From: Tolypeutes matacus
Taxonomy: Eukaryota; Chordata; Mammalia; Cingulata; Chlamyphoridae
Length of the DNA stretch: 64,000 nt
Reading direction: 5' to 3'
NCBI GenBank assembly: GCA_026826555.1
Contig: JAKSZT010053764.1
Coordinates: forward strand, 32,189,487-32,253,486
The translations under genes and the position numbers were made by a program. Below the pieces are notes generated by a model. The model saw nothing but the letters and a program-made list of their open reading frames with translations. It searched no databases and had not been told where the DNA came from. Positions within the stretch are counted from its first letter, which is position 1; the number at the start of each line of letters is the position of its first letter. Positions 23,078 to 34,395 of the stretch are shown here, piece after piece.

Positions 23078-23092
23078 GGATACTTCTTTTAT

Positions 23093-25164
23093 AAAAGAGG
23101 TACGTTCAAAAAGGAGAGCGAGGTCAAAGTGTAATAATAAAAAACAAAACAAAACCTAGCTCCAGCTTTAGATAGAAGTTCCTATGTAATATCTCGTAAC
23201 ATCATTTGGTGAGTTTTCTAATGTGAGTTTTAATTAAAACCACACACAAAAAAATCCAAACCTAAGAAATGTGGTGCTTTCTGGCACCCTTTAAATAAAA
23301 CTACAATCTTGAAACAAAATCAATATCTAGATTTTAATCCTGGTTTGAAATGTGACAAATACCCCTAAAATTGTGTGTTCTATTTCCTTTAGTGAAAATT
23401 GCAATGGTGATTTGAGAAACCATTTTATTCTTTAAATCACCTCTCCAATTTTAAAGAGGGGTGGATGAGAGAAAGAACTTTATTTTCTATTGTAAGGCGA
23501 GGAGCTTTGTTAGCTAAACAATAGATTCTGCCAAAGACTCATCATTACCCTTGACTTTATTGCTTACTCAGAGCTCCATCCTATTGCTGATTTTTAGGAA
23601 ACAGTAGAGAGGAAAAAAAGAAAGGTAAATGCAATAAAGCTTAGAGACCAGTCTAAAAGTATGCCTCTTCCCTGCAATATCTAAAAAGATTCTTTCTCCT
23701 TTGCCTCACCTTTTGGCATTCTACCAGTTAGAAATTCACTTATTACCAACCGTCCACAATGCATACTTGCTCTAGAATGGCTCTCAGCTATACCTTAGAG
23801 TAAATTAGTCTAATAATTTTAATGCCTTCCACCTATTTGATTTCTGTTAATTAGAGAAAGCAGAGGTTTTGATAGAATTTTGGAGAAGTGCATTGGGAGG
23901 GCAGGTGAAGTTTTAGGCTGTTACGGGGCTGTAGAAGGGTACTTGCTGGCTGGGGAAGTGGGATAAAGGAATAGAGACAGCAAAGAGAAACGGATTTCTA
24001 GTCTCAGAGGACTAGAGGTGTTTGGATCCTGAGCAGCACACGGCTGTAGCCCTTTGACATCTTGATTGCATACTCCCATGAGCAGAATATCCTCTGTGTA
24101 TCTCTGGCACAAGTGCCAGTATTGGTCCACCCCTGACTCCCACGTGGCTTTCATCTTCCTTTTGACCTATTTTGGTTGTACTATTGGGCAACTGACTATC
24201 AGTCGGAGGGGGTTGGATCTTAGACTCTTGCCTCCAAAATCTCTACCTAGTTACTTGGCGTCCTTGGGATTTTCCAGGTTTACCTTGTAGAGTCACTCAA
24301 CCCTGGCCAGAGTTACTCCTCAGAGTGAGAAAATAGCACAGCCACAGGCAAGCATTAAATTTAGAGAGTGACTATCTGCTACCATATTCTTGCACTGGTT
24401 ATTTGTCCATGGTTCGAGAATGAGATTCAGTGGGTAGGAGTGGGGATGAGGATACATGTGCTTTCACTGTAGGAGAGGGAGGTGAAGAAACTCCTAGCTT
24501 TCACCAAATTTTTGTCGGAAACAGATCTGCTTTGCCCTACTGGAAACTATCAATCTTAAACAAACTTTAGGAAGCCTCTCTGTCATGGCAGAATAAATCT
24601 ACCCTTACATTTCTCTGGAAATAACTAGGAGATGAAAACAAAGAAAACCGGGCACTCACTAACATAAAGCAGCCTGTTGTTCCGGTCAGCACATATGGTC
24701 TGGCGATGTTGCCCACTGCTCTGAGACCTGCTAATGGAAGACCATATGTGCTTCTGCAAGATCAAAACGCAGCGGGCCTGGTTTAAGGCTCCGCAGCGGC
24801 CCGACTCCGAGCTTACCGGCATTTACTGGTTTGTCTTTCTGCATTAGCACTATTCCTACCACCATAGTCTCTCCTCTTCCCTCACTTTTTCTTTCCCTTC
24901 TTTCAGAGGCTGAGGGGGCTGGATAATTTAAAAACCTGTGTTTGGGCTTCATAGAATTTTGAGCGGGCAGAGGCCACCAGAAGGCCGGGGCAGCACCGTG
25001 AGGCATGAGCGCCGTCCTGGAGGGACGGCACCATCTCCTGTTTGAAGACTTGCCTTTTGGAACCCTAATTACAAGGGTTATAGATTTGGATTTAAGGAAG
25101 GATGAGAACAGGTTTTATTTGATTTTCTTCTCCCCATCCTTTTTTCTTCTCCTCCCTCCTTCTC
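23093..25164. other. unassigned sequence with a CpG-richer patch
   Basis: No gene or confident repeat. 24660-25030 is richer in CpG than its surroundings and holds a 14-bp perfect inverted repeat (24688-24701 and 24739-24752). A segment at about 24919-24985 is repeated at about 26922-26987. Confidence 0.35.
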
Positions 25165-25425
25165 AAATTGTGGTACCGTATATAACATAAAATTTGCCAC
25201 TTTAACAGTTTTTAAATGTACAATTCAGTGGTATTAATTACATTTACAATGTCGTGCTACCATTACCACGATCAATTTCCAAAACTTTTTCATCACCCCA
25301 AACAGACTATTTTGGTAGCTATTAAATAATAACTCCCATTCCTCTTCCTCCCAGCTCCTAGTGACCTCTAATCTTCTGTGTCTTTCTAGACTTGCTTATT
25401 TTAGGTATTATATAAGTGGAATCAT
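25165..25425 (-). mobile_element. L1M 3' fragment
   Basis: Reverse-strand L1M: 'aacataaaatttgccacttt', 'gtacaattcagtggtattaa', 'tataagtggaatcataaatc'. Confidence 0.8.
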
Positions 25426-26820
25426 AAATCCTCCCCTCCTACCTTTTTGTAATATAGGAATGTAGGCTTTGAAAAAAGCAAAGGTCAGTATTTACTGTCC
25501 TATAAAAACTTAAAGTACGTAAATGAATGAATCAAGCTATATAGTTTCATTTATTACTTGTGTACGAGAACAAATGAAAACCAAATAAATTATTACTAGG
25601 CGCAGATGCACAGCCTATCTTCTTGGGTGCTCAAAGCACCTTGCGGACATAGATGCATTAATCTTTGGGATGACCCTTTGAGAATCTGGTAATGTATTTA
25701 TTTGTTTTGGCTCATGCTGAGCTGCTTTCCCTGTTCACAAGTAGATCTTAGGTCTGAACAAATCCATGATAAATGCCAGACCTCATGTAAGACAAAGCAT
25801 TCTAAACGAGGAAAAACACAGACGCGTTCTTGAAGTAAAACTTGACTCTCTTTTGAATAAAAACTAATACCCTATTTATCAAGAACTAACTCAGTTACCA
25901 TGTTAATTTTGGGCTCCTTGCCCATAGCATCCCCCCCTAAACTAGGATATCTGCCAGGACTCTTCTGTACAGACCATGTGACATCTCATTTCAGTCTGAG
26001 GGACAAAAGTGTTTGTCCTTTTTTATGAAGCCCTTTATCTCCCTTGTATTAGTCCCTTCCTCTTTACCCTAATTACTGTGTTAGGGTTATGGGGATGGCC
26101 ACATACACACCACTGGCCAGATGAGGTTGACAGCAGCTTATTAGTCACACATTCCCATGGCCCAGGGTAGTGGGGGAGGAGGATCCCCACATGCCATGCA
26201 GGGCCACATGGGTGTTGCCCTTGGGACTAGAGTGAAGAACCAGGAGCTGTGGGAGGCAAACTTTGTAGTAGCAAGAGGATAAGGTGACCCCTGGTTCCTG
26301 TGGGAGGGTGTGATTGGCTTGTTTAAAAAAATCCCATAGGCTGGCAGGAAATTAAAATCCCCTACTCAGCATAAGCAGGAAGTGCACCTGGTCCCTGCGA
26401 TAAAGAGGGTGGTTTGGCTGGGGGACCTTAAGCTGTGGGAACAGAGTTGGCAGGAGGGCTTGCGGTTAGGCTATTTGAGGCACTCCTGGCTTTAGATGTA
26501 AAAGCAGCACATAATATTAACTTTAGGCATTATCCCTACAGGCTTATGCATATTTTTTCCTTAACAATTAATACAATGCCATTTTACTGCAGCACAATCC
26601 CATTGTTTCAAAGTCAACATTCACACTGTAATCCAAGTTGGATAAAGAACGGCAACTATCCCGAAAATTGTGCAGTATGCTTAGAAATTTTTTTCCAATA
26701 GTTCTTTGGGCAACTGCTTTCTGGTTCTAGAAGGAGATGTGACTCTGTGTAGTGATCTGACCTGGTGGAGTAAATACAGCTGTTTTAGGGGTATTAGGTG
26801 TTGAGAGGGGGTATCATTCA
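25426..26820. other. unassigned sequence with a possible LTR
   Basis: About 26045-26410 has LTR-like phrases ('gtgattggcttgtttaaaaa', 'cctgcgataaagagg'), but I found no ends or TSD. The remainder shows nothing I recognise. Confidence 0.3.
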
Positions 26821-26824
26821 GGGC

Positions 26825-26925
26825 CACTGTTCCTAACCCTGGACGATCGTTGGAATGAACTGGGGGAGGAGGTTAACGTCCCCATGCTTGCCACACCTGA
26901 GGATTCTGATTCACAAGGTCTGGAT
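26825..26925. mobile_element. hAT-like (MER5B/MER20-type) fragment
   Basis: 'gttcctaaccctggacgatc' to 'ggattctgattcacaaggtc' recalls the ends of MER5B/MER20-type elements. It is diverged and only one end is clear. Confidence 0.45.
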
Positions 26926-27011
26926 AATTTAAAAACTTGTTTGGGCTTCATAGAATTTTTAGTGGGTGGGGGCCACGGGAGACCCAGAGACGTAGATGGT
27001 ATCTAGACACC

Positions 27012-27590
27012 TGTATTAGTCAAAGGGTGCTGATGCAAAATACCAGAAATCGGTTGGCTTTTATAAAGGGTATTTATTTGGGGGTAGAAGTTTACAGTTA
27101 CCAGGCCATAAAGCATAAGTTACTTCCCTCACCAAAGTCTATTGCCACGTGTTGGGGCAAGATGACTGCTGACGTCTGCAAAGAGTTCAGGCTTCTTGGT
27201 TTCCTCTCTTCCTGGGGCTCTGTTTCTCTCTGGGCTCAGCTGCTGTGCTTTCCACAAGGCCAGCTGTAGACTCTCAGGCGAATGGCTCTGTCTCTCTCCC
27301 CGGGGCTTCTGCTGTGTCTAAGGAGCTGTCTCTATTCCTCTGTGTTCTTCTCCTGTGTGTTCACTTCCCAGGCTCCAGCTCAAAACTCCCAACTCTGTCC
27401 TTTGCCATGACTTTTCTCTGTGAGTCCCCACCCACCAAGGGGTGGGGACACAACACCCAAATGATGTGGCCCAATCAAAGTCCTAATCATAATTTAATCA
27501 ATTAAAAGTGATACCTCTGACAGACAAGTTTACAAACATAATCCAAGAACTATTTTTGGAATTCATAAACAATATCAAACTGCCACGGCA
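27012..27590 (-). mobile_element. xenarthran ERVL/MaLR-type solo LTR
   Basis: Reverse-strand copy of the LTR at 29350-29974. It shares 'tgcaaaataccagaaat' (reversed), 'gccataaagcataagttact', 'gatgtggcccaatcaaagtc' and the outer 'aaactgcca'. The plus-strand sequence starts tgtattagtc (LTR 3' end). A reversed AATAAA lies at about 27070-27075. No TSD could be matched and no internal viral region is present. Confidence 0.8.
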
Positions 27591-27689
27591 TCTATCTACA
27601 ACATGTCTTAGGTGAAACAATGATCAGTGAGATTGGGAAACACTAGCTGTGCAGCCCTTGTCTTGAGTTTTAGTTCAGGTTTTTGCCAT

Positions 27690-27790
27690 GTATTCATTCA
27701 ATCAACCAACCAATCATCTAACCAACCAACTGCTTTTATGTCCCAGTCACTGGACTGAGTCCTGGGGTACAGAGGTAACAAGATAGACAT
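27690..27790 (-). mobile_element. L2 3' end fragment
   Basis: Reversed L2 terminus: 'tattcattcaatcaacc', then 'cactggactgagtcctgggg'. Confidence 0.5.
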
Positions 27791-29344
27791 TCCTGCCAAA
27801 CCATTTATCAACTCCAGGCTGTATTTCCTCATCTTTTAATGGGGGTTGGATGAGACCTTGGGTCCCACTCAGCTCTAGCAGTTGATGATATTTAAGATAC
27901 TTTCTGACCTCTTACAGTTCCTTTCAGCTTCTTTTTGGTTCTTATTGCCAGGCTGATATTCTCCCATTCCAGTTTTCTACTGTGCCTTAGATTTATGTTT
28001 CAAAGCAACAGGCTTCAGTGCTTGATATCAGACTGATTAAAATGTTGAAATAAAAGACTTCCTCTTTACCTCCAGGGGCTATTGGGCTGAGAAGTTAAGC
28101 AAGGTTTTGCCAGGGCTGAATATTTTTATTCATCATGGTAGTTTAAAAGCAGTTGTCCACTAATGACAGAAAAGACCGGCTCTCGTTTGTTACATGGAAA
28201 AGCTCTTTCTTGTTCTTCCCCTAATCTATTTCTTTCAGAGGCCCAAAGGGAACTAAATGTAAAGATGCAAAGACAGGATAATATGGAGCAAATCTGGACC
28301 TCCCAAATCAAAGGGAGATGACCTGAAAGTCAGGGCACATTTTCTCAGCATCTTACAAAGATAGGGGTGGGTGGGTTTGAAGGAGGGCTTCTAGTCTGGG
28401 ATCCAGTTTGATTTTAGTGCAGTGGACACTTGTAATGACTTGCCACTTTCAAGTTAAAGAGTTTTCATAAAATGGCCCTATCTGATTTTGGAACTCTCTA
28501 GATCTTATTCTGAGATGGAGAGAGAATGAAATTTAATCAAGTTTTCTTTAGAAGTCATTTTATAATCCAAGAAAGATACTGTTCATCTTTCAGTGGTCAG
28601 TAAAGCTGATGACATGTCTTATGATAAGGGAGAGTGTCCCTTAATCATGAGGATCCAAATATTTTCATTGTTCTTCAGAGTGAAACTTAAGACTCTGTAT
28701 CAACTAATAGGACCATGAAAGCACACTGAAATTAGGATGCTTTGAGGAGGTGTTCTTGCAAAAGGACTATTGACCTAGGTGTTGTCAAATGGAAGGTATC
28801 TAACACATTCTAAAAGAGCAAGGACTTCCAAATATCGTGATGAGATGTCAGTTTGACCTGGATGTTTCAGGCAAGTACAATTCCTCACATTCTATTTTGG
28901 AATGTTCAAAATGAAGCAATTTCAACAGAATCACTTGAATAAACACTACTAAAGGAATGAAGTACATCACAAAGGATTTAACTGCATGGATTTTCATAAA
29001 CTTCAACAAATATTTATTGAATCCTGTGTCCCTAACATTGTGGTCATCTTATCATCTATGAACCACAGTGATGCAACTAAAGAGGGCAAGACTAAACAAT
29101 ATTTATGTTGGGTTCAGCTGGAACTCCTTTGTTTGGTTAAGAGACTGTCCACTTGCTGCTCTTGTGTTGTGCTGAGCAATTCTTTAGTGTCAGCCAAACT
29201 TCATAGTGTTACATTCTATAGAAGGATGGTTTCCAGGCACAGATAACGTAAACTAGTCTTAACAGTTCATGAGTGTTGTGCAAGTTTTTATTTATTGAAT
29301 ACAGTATTAAATCTGCATTTGCAGTTTCCCCCTCGAAAAAATTA
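27791..29344. other. unassigned sequence
   Basis: A weak MIR-like trace lies at about 27800-27930 and another just left of the LTR (about 29310-29344). No gene is visible. Confidence 0.35.
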
Positions 29345-29349
29345 GGGAT

Positions 29350-29974
29350 TGTAGCAGTTTGGCATTATTTATGAATTCCAAAAATAGATATTGGATTATG
29401 TTTGTAAACTGGTCTGTCAGGGGTATCACTTTTAATTGATTAAATTATGATTAGGGCTTTGACTGGGCCACATCATTTGGGCGTTGAGTCTGTGCTCCTT
29501 GGTGGATAGGTACTCACAGATAAAAGACATGACAAAGGACAGAGTTGGAATTTTTTGATGCTGGAGTTTTTGAGCTGGAGCCCCAGGAAGTAAGCACACA
29601 GAGAAGCTTGGTCATGTGGAAGGAGTGAAGGCCCCAGAAAAAGAGATGAGCCATTCGCCTGACAGTTCACAGCTGTCCTTGTAGAGAGAGGCAAAGCCTA
29701 AAGAGCCTCATAGTCTACAGCTGACCTTGTGGAGGAACCAGAGAAACTGAGCCTGGAGAGAAACAGCCCTGGGAAGAGAGGAACCCAAGAAGCCTGAACC
29801 CTGGCAAACATCGGCAGCTGTCTTGCTCCAACATGTGGCAATAGACTTTGGTGAGGGAAATAACTTATGCTTTATGGCCTGGTAACTGTAAGCTTCTACC
29901 CCAAATAAATACCTTTATAAAAGCCAACAGATTTCTGGTATTTTGCATCAGCACCCCTCTGGCTGACTAATACA
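29350..29974 (+). mobile_element. xenarthran ERVL/MaLR-type solo LTR with intact ends
   Basis: A 625-bp unit starting tgtagcagtttggcattatt and ending ggctgactaataca, bracketed by an exact 5-bp TSD gggat (29345-29349 and 29975-29979). An AATAAA in 'ccccaaataaatacc' (about 29903) marks the poly(A) site region near the 3' end. This is a solo LTR left by recombination between two LTRs. No gag, pol or env sequence is present. Confidence 0.88.
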
Positions 29975-29979
29975 GGGAT

Positions 29980-31179
29980 CAAATGAGATAATGCATGTAC
30001 CTGAATGAAGGTGAGCAGATTTTGAAATAAGAGAGAACTCAATCTTCCCATTCTCAAAATTCAATCTGTTTCCTTATTCTATCTTGGACATCATCCTTGC
30101 ACATATAACGTCTACACATTAGGTATTTATTTGCAAATGATGGAAGCCCAAACATAAAATGGGGATTTGGGGCTCCTCCTAATGGGAAAGGTCTAGAGGT
30201 AGGATACGATTTAGGTGGGATCATAAAGACATCACTTCCATGTCTTTGTGAGCTCTCTTTGCCCAGAGGGTGCCATCCTCAGGCTGGCTTTCCTCAGGGG
30301 ATGAAAATGGCTGTTCTATAATGCATGGAGGCTTCACACCTCCATATTTAACTTTACAGAGAGAGATCTTCTCCCCAAACTATCAAACATAAACTCTGTT
30401 TTCATTCTGGACTAACCTAAACCATGAAATACCACAAGCTAATTGCCTGGGATTTGCCCCTAACTAACAGTCATTGTGGGGGATTGGGACATGAGATTAT
30501 GAGGATTGGCTTGTACAGGGCATAGGGGGAAATTGTGCCCATGCACCTTGGCTTGGCATGGAGAAAGGCATCAGCATTGTCCACTACATTTAACTTACCC
30601 TTTCCCCTAGCACTGGATATGTAGCTTGTATTCAGCAGTTGGTCCCTGCTTAATAACATGACTAAATTGAATTTTAAAACTTGTCATGAAAGTGTATTAA
30701 TGTTGCTTTCTCAGAAATTGTCTGACTTGCTCAGCAGTGGTTGCTGCTTAATGGGCAGAAGCTAGAACGACCAACACCATGTGTTCCAGAATATGAGCAT
30801 TACTATAAGAATGGAGTCCTTGCTTCCATGCAAGTCTCCCCATAAAGAAAGGCTGATTGAGGCATGATTTTGGAGCTGCACTTCCCAGGCCAGTTGTTCT
30901 AGAGAATGGTTTGCATAGGTCAGTGTCAAAACCCAAGGCTGTGACTTCTTGTCCTCTCCTAGAAGCAAAGGGTATCTTAAATTTACTTCTTATGGGTTCT
31001 TAAATGACCAGTCAGGTCATTGGGGCCTGAGTTTGCCACACTTAAGATTGTTTCCTTAGGTCAAGAGAACTTAATTTCAACCTGTAAGTTTCTGCTTTTT
31101 TCATTCTACTTTAAATATCTCATTATTGCACCAAATCATCCAAAAAATAAATTTAAACCGAACTGCTTCTATGTGATCA
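29980..31179. other. unassigned sequence
   Basis: No gene, RNA or confidently named repeat. The first about 30 nt may be the tail of a MIR interrupted by the solo LTR. Confidence 0.35.
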
Positions 31180-31480
31180 ATATCATGCCAGATACACAGG
31201 GAATAAAAATGATGTACAAGATATGCTGTAAGAAGGCTAGTCTCTAGTAGAAACAACAATAGCCACACAGAAATGTTTACAAAACAACCACATAAGTGTG
31301 TAATTGACAAAAAGATTTGGAATGATAGAAGTTAAGAGAAGATCAGAGTGAGTTTGAAATTTCATGGTGGGTTCATGGCAGAGGTGGCACTTGAACTGAG
31401 CTCTACAGGAGATGAAAGACATGGATGGGAAAAGGATTTAGAAGAGCATTTGCACAGGGTGGGAGGAAGGGCCAGTGCCG
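31180..31480 (-). mobile_element. L2 fragment
   Basis: Reverse-strand L2 3' region: 'ccagatacacagggaataaa', 'gaggtggcacttgaactgag', 'aagagcatttgcacagggtg'. Confidence 0.55.
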
Positions 31481-32069
31481 GGTATGCTGGGATCCCTAAG
31501 TCACACCAGAGTGAAGATGGTGGGTGGCAGAGAGGTGGGGATGGGTGGATAGGGGATTGTTCTTTACTGGCTCTTCTGGACCTGCAACACTTACTTGTTT
31601 TGGCTTTCCATTTCTTTAAAACAAAGCAGCAGTATGTCAAAAAATACCAGGAAATTTGGAATCACTCTAGAGTGCTGTGCTCCATGGACAGTTTTTTATA
31701 AATCTTATCCGTGGCAAGCTGCGTTCAGTTTTGTTTGTTTATTCCTTGGGAATTTGTTTTTAGACACAGTAAAGAATGCAACTGGCACCTCCTCTCTTAG
31801 TGGAGGGACTCTGTCCTCTTAAGCCCTGACTTGGTCTCAACAAACATGAATTCTGCAAGCCAGAAAAGGCAGGAGGGAAGGCAGGTTGATTCCAAAACTG
31901 TGACAATTTGAAACAATTCCATAAATTCTAAAGCAAACTAATAACTTTTGGGTCAAATTAAAATAGATATTTTCAGTCAATATTTAGAAGGAGCTAAACT
32001 TTGGAACTACTAAGGCATGGTGCCTTTGTGTTGATTCTTCCAGTTGAATTTCCTTAAAGCATAATAAAA

Positions 32070-32102
<33 letters not shown>

Positions 32103-32472
32103 GCATATGTTTGTGTAAATATGAGTAGATTTTCTCAATATTATTAAAATGTGAATATTAATTTATTGAAGCAGTCTTTCCTGTTTACTGCTTGAAATTT
32201 TGGATTTTTATATATTTTAACTTTTGGCCATGTCTATATCACATTTTATTTATAATAATGTCTTAAAAAACTTCTAAGAAGTGACAATATATGTATTTGC
32301 ATCTTAAGGCATACCATGATCACTCTGGTTCAATGGTACTGCTTTGGGTTCTTTGATTTACCATCCAAAGGGACACCAAGTCATGTTAGATTGTAAACAA
32401 AATAATGGTCAATAAAATTTATTCTGAAATTTTTGTTGGGTTTTTAAGAAAATTGGTAATTGGATACAATGT
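31481..32472. other. unassigned AT-rich sequence with a TG/TA microsatellite
   Basis: A (TG)n(TA)n microsatellite lies at about 32071-32102. No gene or named repeat was seen. Confidence 0.4.
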
Positions 32473-32822
32473 ATTTGTTTCCAAGGGCTGCTATCATGGA
32501 TTAACACAACCCTGGTGGGTTAGAACAACAAAAACTGTATTGTCTCACAGTTGTGGAGGCTGGAAGTCCAAGATCAAGGTATCGCCAGGACCATGTTCTC
32601 CCTGAAGGCTACAGGGAAGCTTCCTTGCCTGTCTCCCATCAGCTGGATGCTGCAATTCTCGGCTTTGCGTGACTTGGAGCTGCATCACTCCAATCTGTGT
32701 CTCTGAGTCTTTGTGTCCTCTCTTCTTGTGAGGACACCAGTTATTGGCTGTAGGGCCTGCCGTTCCATTCTGAGGTTCTAGGCAGATATGAATTCTGAGG
32801 GGACACTATTCAACCCAGTACA
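32473..32822 (-). mobile_element. MaLR LTR
   Basis: Reverse-strand MaLR: 'gtttccaagggctgctatca', 'ctcacagttgtggaggctgg', 'cttgtgaggacaccagttat', ending 'attcaacccagtaca'. Confidence 0.8.
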
Positions 32823-33227
32823 AATAGTCATTGAAAGTAAAATATTTTGTGAGGGTGGGGGGAAGGCTCAAAATTCCTCTTAACTGGAAAATATGCAGCT
32901 GTTCTTCACATTTAAAATAGGCAAAACTTTCCTTATTCATCTTGATTGTGATGTGCTCCACTCATGTAAGTGGGATTCAGTTTAAGGGAAATGTTAGTTT
33001 ACTCATTCATGTGTGGTTTTTAACTCCTGTGACACTTTGTATTGGTAAAGGACTGAACACTATTTTGAGGATTAATGCCTTATGCCTTCTTTTCTTCTAA
33101 TCCTCAAATTCCTCTCTCAGCCCTAACACTTTATGCCCTCTTGTTCTTTCCTCTTTCTTCTAACTTGGCTCTTTAATATGTAGATCAACTTTGGCTGCTT
33201 TCTTTTCTCCTTTTCTCTTCATCCCAG

Positions 33228-34085
33228 AGGAGCAATGTGGTGGATAAGTGCAAGTTTTGGAGTTAAACCTAAGCTCTAATCCTGGTTCCACCACTTAGTT
33301 GTTAGGTGATCTTGGGAAAGTTACTTAACCTGTCTCTGTTTCTTTACCAGTGAGATACAACCAGAATTCATCTGTGGCAGTTTTAAATTATTTTATGAAT
33401 CCCAAAGAAAAAGATTGTTTTGAACTAATCCAGTCCTGTGGGGCATTTTGTTTAGTCTGTGTCAGTGAGGTATGAGTCAGCTTGGGTCTCCGCCCTCTTG
33501 TTGGATCTGATATAACAGGAGACACAGAGGAAGAGAGAGCTCCGCCATATTTGATCCCGCCACCGGAGAGAAAGGACGTGGTGGGATCACATATGATCCT
33601 ACATGATTACAGCTGAGCTGCAAGGAAAGATGCCCCCAGAAGGCTCAAAGAGCTGAGGCCCAGGGAGAGATGAGCCATATGCCTGATAGCTTGCAGCTAA
33701 CTCGGGAAGGAAGTGGAGCAGCCGAGACTGATAGAGGAAGCCTGGAAAGAGACAAGCCTATGTCAGGTTTGCCTACAGCTGCAGAAAGGCGGAGAGCTTG
33801 GCAAAGATCAGCGGCCACCTTGCTTACCCATGTGGCAGCTAACTTTGGTGAAAAAGGAAAGCACCTCTTATGGTGCCTTGAGTTGGACTTTTCATGGTCT
33901 TGGAACTGTAAGATTCTACCCCAAATAAATCCCCTTTATAAAAGCCAGCACATTTCTGGGAGTTTGCATGTTAGCCCTTTGGCAAATTAAAACACTATCT
34001 CATCAGGTTGTTTTGAAGAGCATGTGAGCTAATGCATGTGAAGTGTCCAGCACAGTGCCTGATCCATAGCGAGCACTTGTACTTA
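33228..34085 (+). mobile_element. MIR SINE split by a solo LTR
   Basis: Forward MIR: 'gcaagttttggagttaaacc', 'cctggttccaccacttagtt' and 'gggaaagttacttaacctgt' left of 33373. It resumes colinearly at 33995 with 'tctcatcaggttgttttgaa' and 'ccagcacagtgcctgatcca'. The LTR insertion lies between. Confidence 0.85.
33373..33994 (+). mobile_element. xenarthran ERVL/MaLR-type solo LTR
   Basis: It starts tgtggcagttttaaattatt and ends ggcaaattaaaaca. It shares 'gattctaccccaaataaatc' and 'tttataaaagccagcacatt' with the LTR at 29350-29974. The flanks tcatc (33368-33372) and ctatc (33995-33999) are compatible with a decayed 5-bp TSD. It splits a MIR. Confidence 0.85.
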
Positions 34086-34149
34086 TCAGGGTGGGCTGGT
34101 TGTGCAATTGTAAAGATCAATGAATCTTTAAAACACAGCCACTTATTTT

Positions 34150-34395
34150 GCATTTTAGGTCTGTTGATGTTCAGCTTCTGGCTGCTCTCTCTCTGTAGCT
34201 TTCTCCCTCTGTCTGAATTTTATTCTGTTTATAAAGGACTCCAGTAATAGGATTAAGACCCATCCTGATTGAGGTGGGCCACACCTTACCTGAAGTTAAC
34301 CTCATCAAAAGGTCCTACTTACAACTTAATCCATAGGAATGGATTAAGTTTAAGAACATGTTTTTCTGGGGTACATACAGCTCCAAACCACCACA
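34150..34395 (-). mobile_element. MaLR-type LTR fragment
   Basis: Same family as 3206-3750: 'cttctggctgctctctctct', 'ttataaaggactccagtaat', 'ctggggtacatacagctcca'. Only the distal half is present. Confidence 0.7.

Noticed and set aside
24731..25006. 91-codon minus-strand frame in the CpG-richer patch, and the ATG at 25005 (plus)
   Set aside because: No recognisable domain, no promoter or splice context. The plus frame runs into an L1M fragment.
27012..29974. a full endogenous provirus between two LTRs
   Set aside because: The LTRs are inverted relative to each other and no gag, pol or env sequence lies between them.
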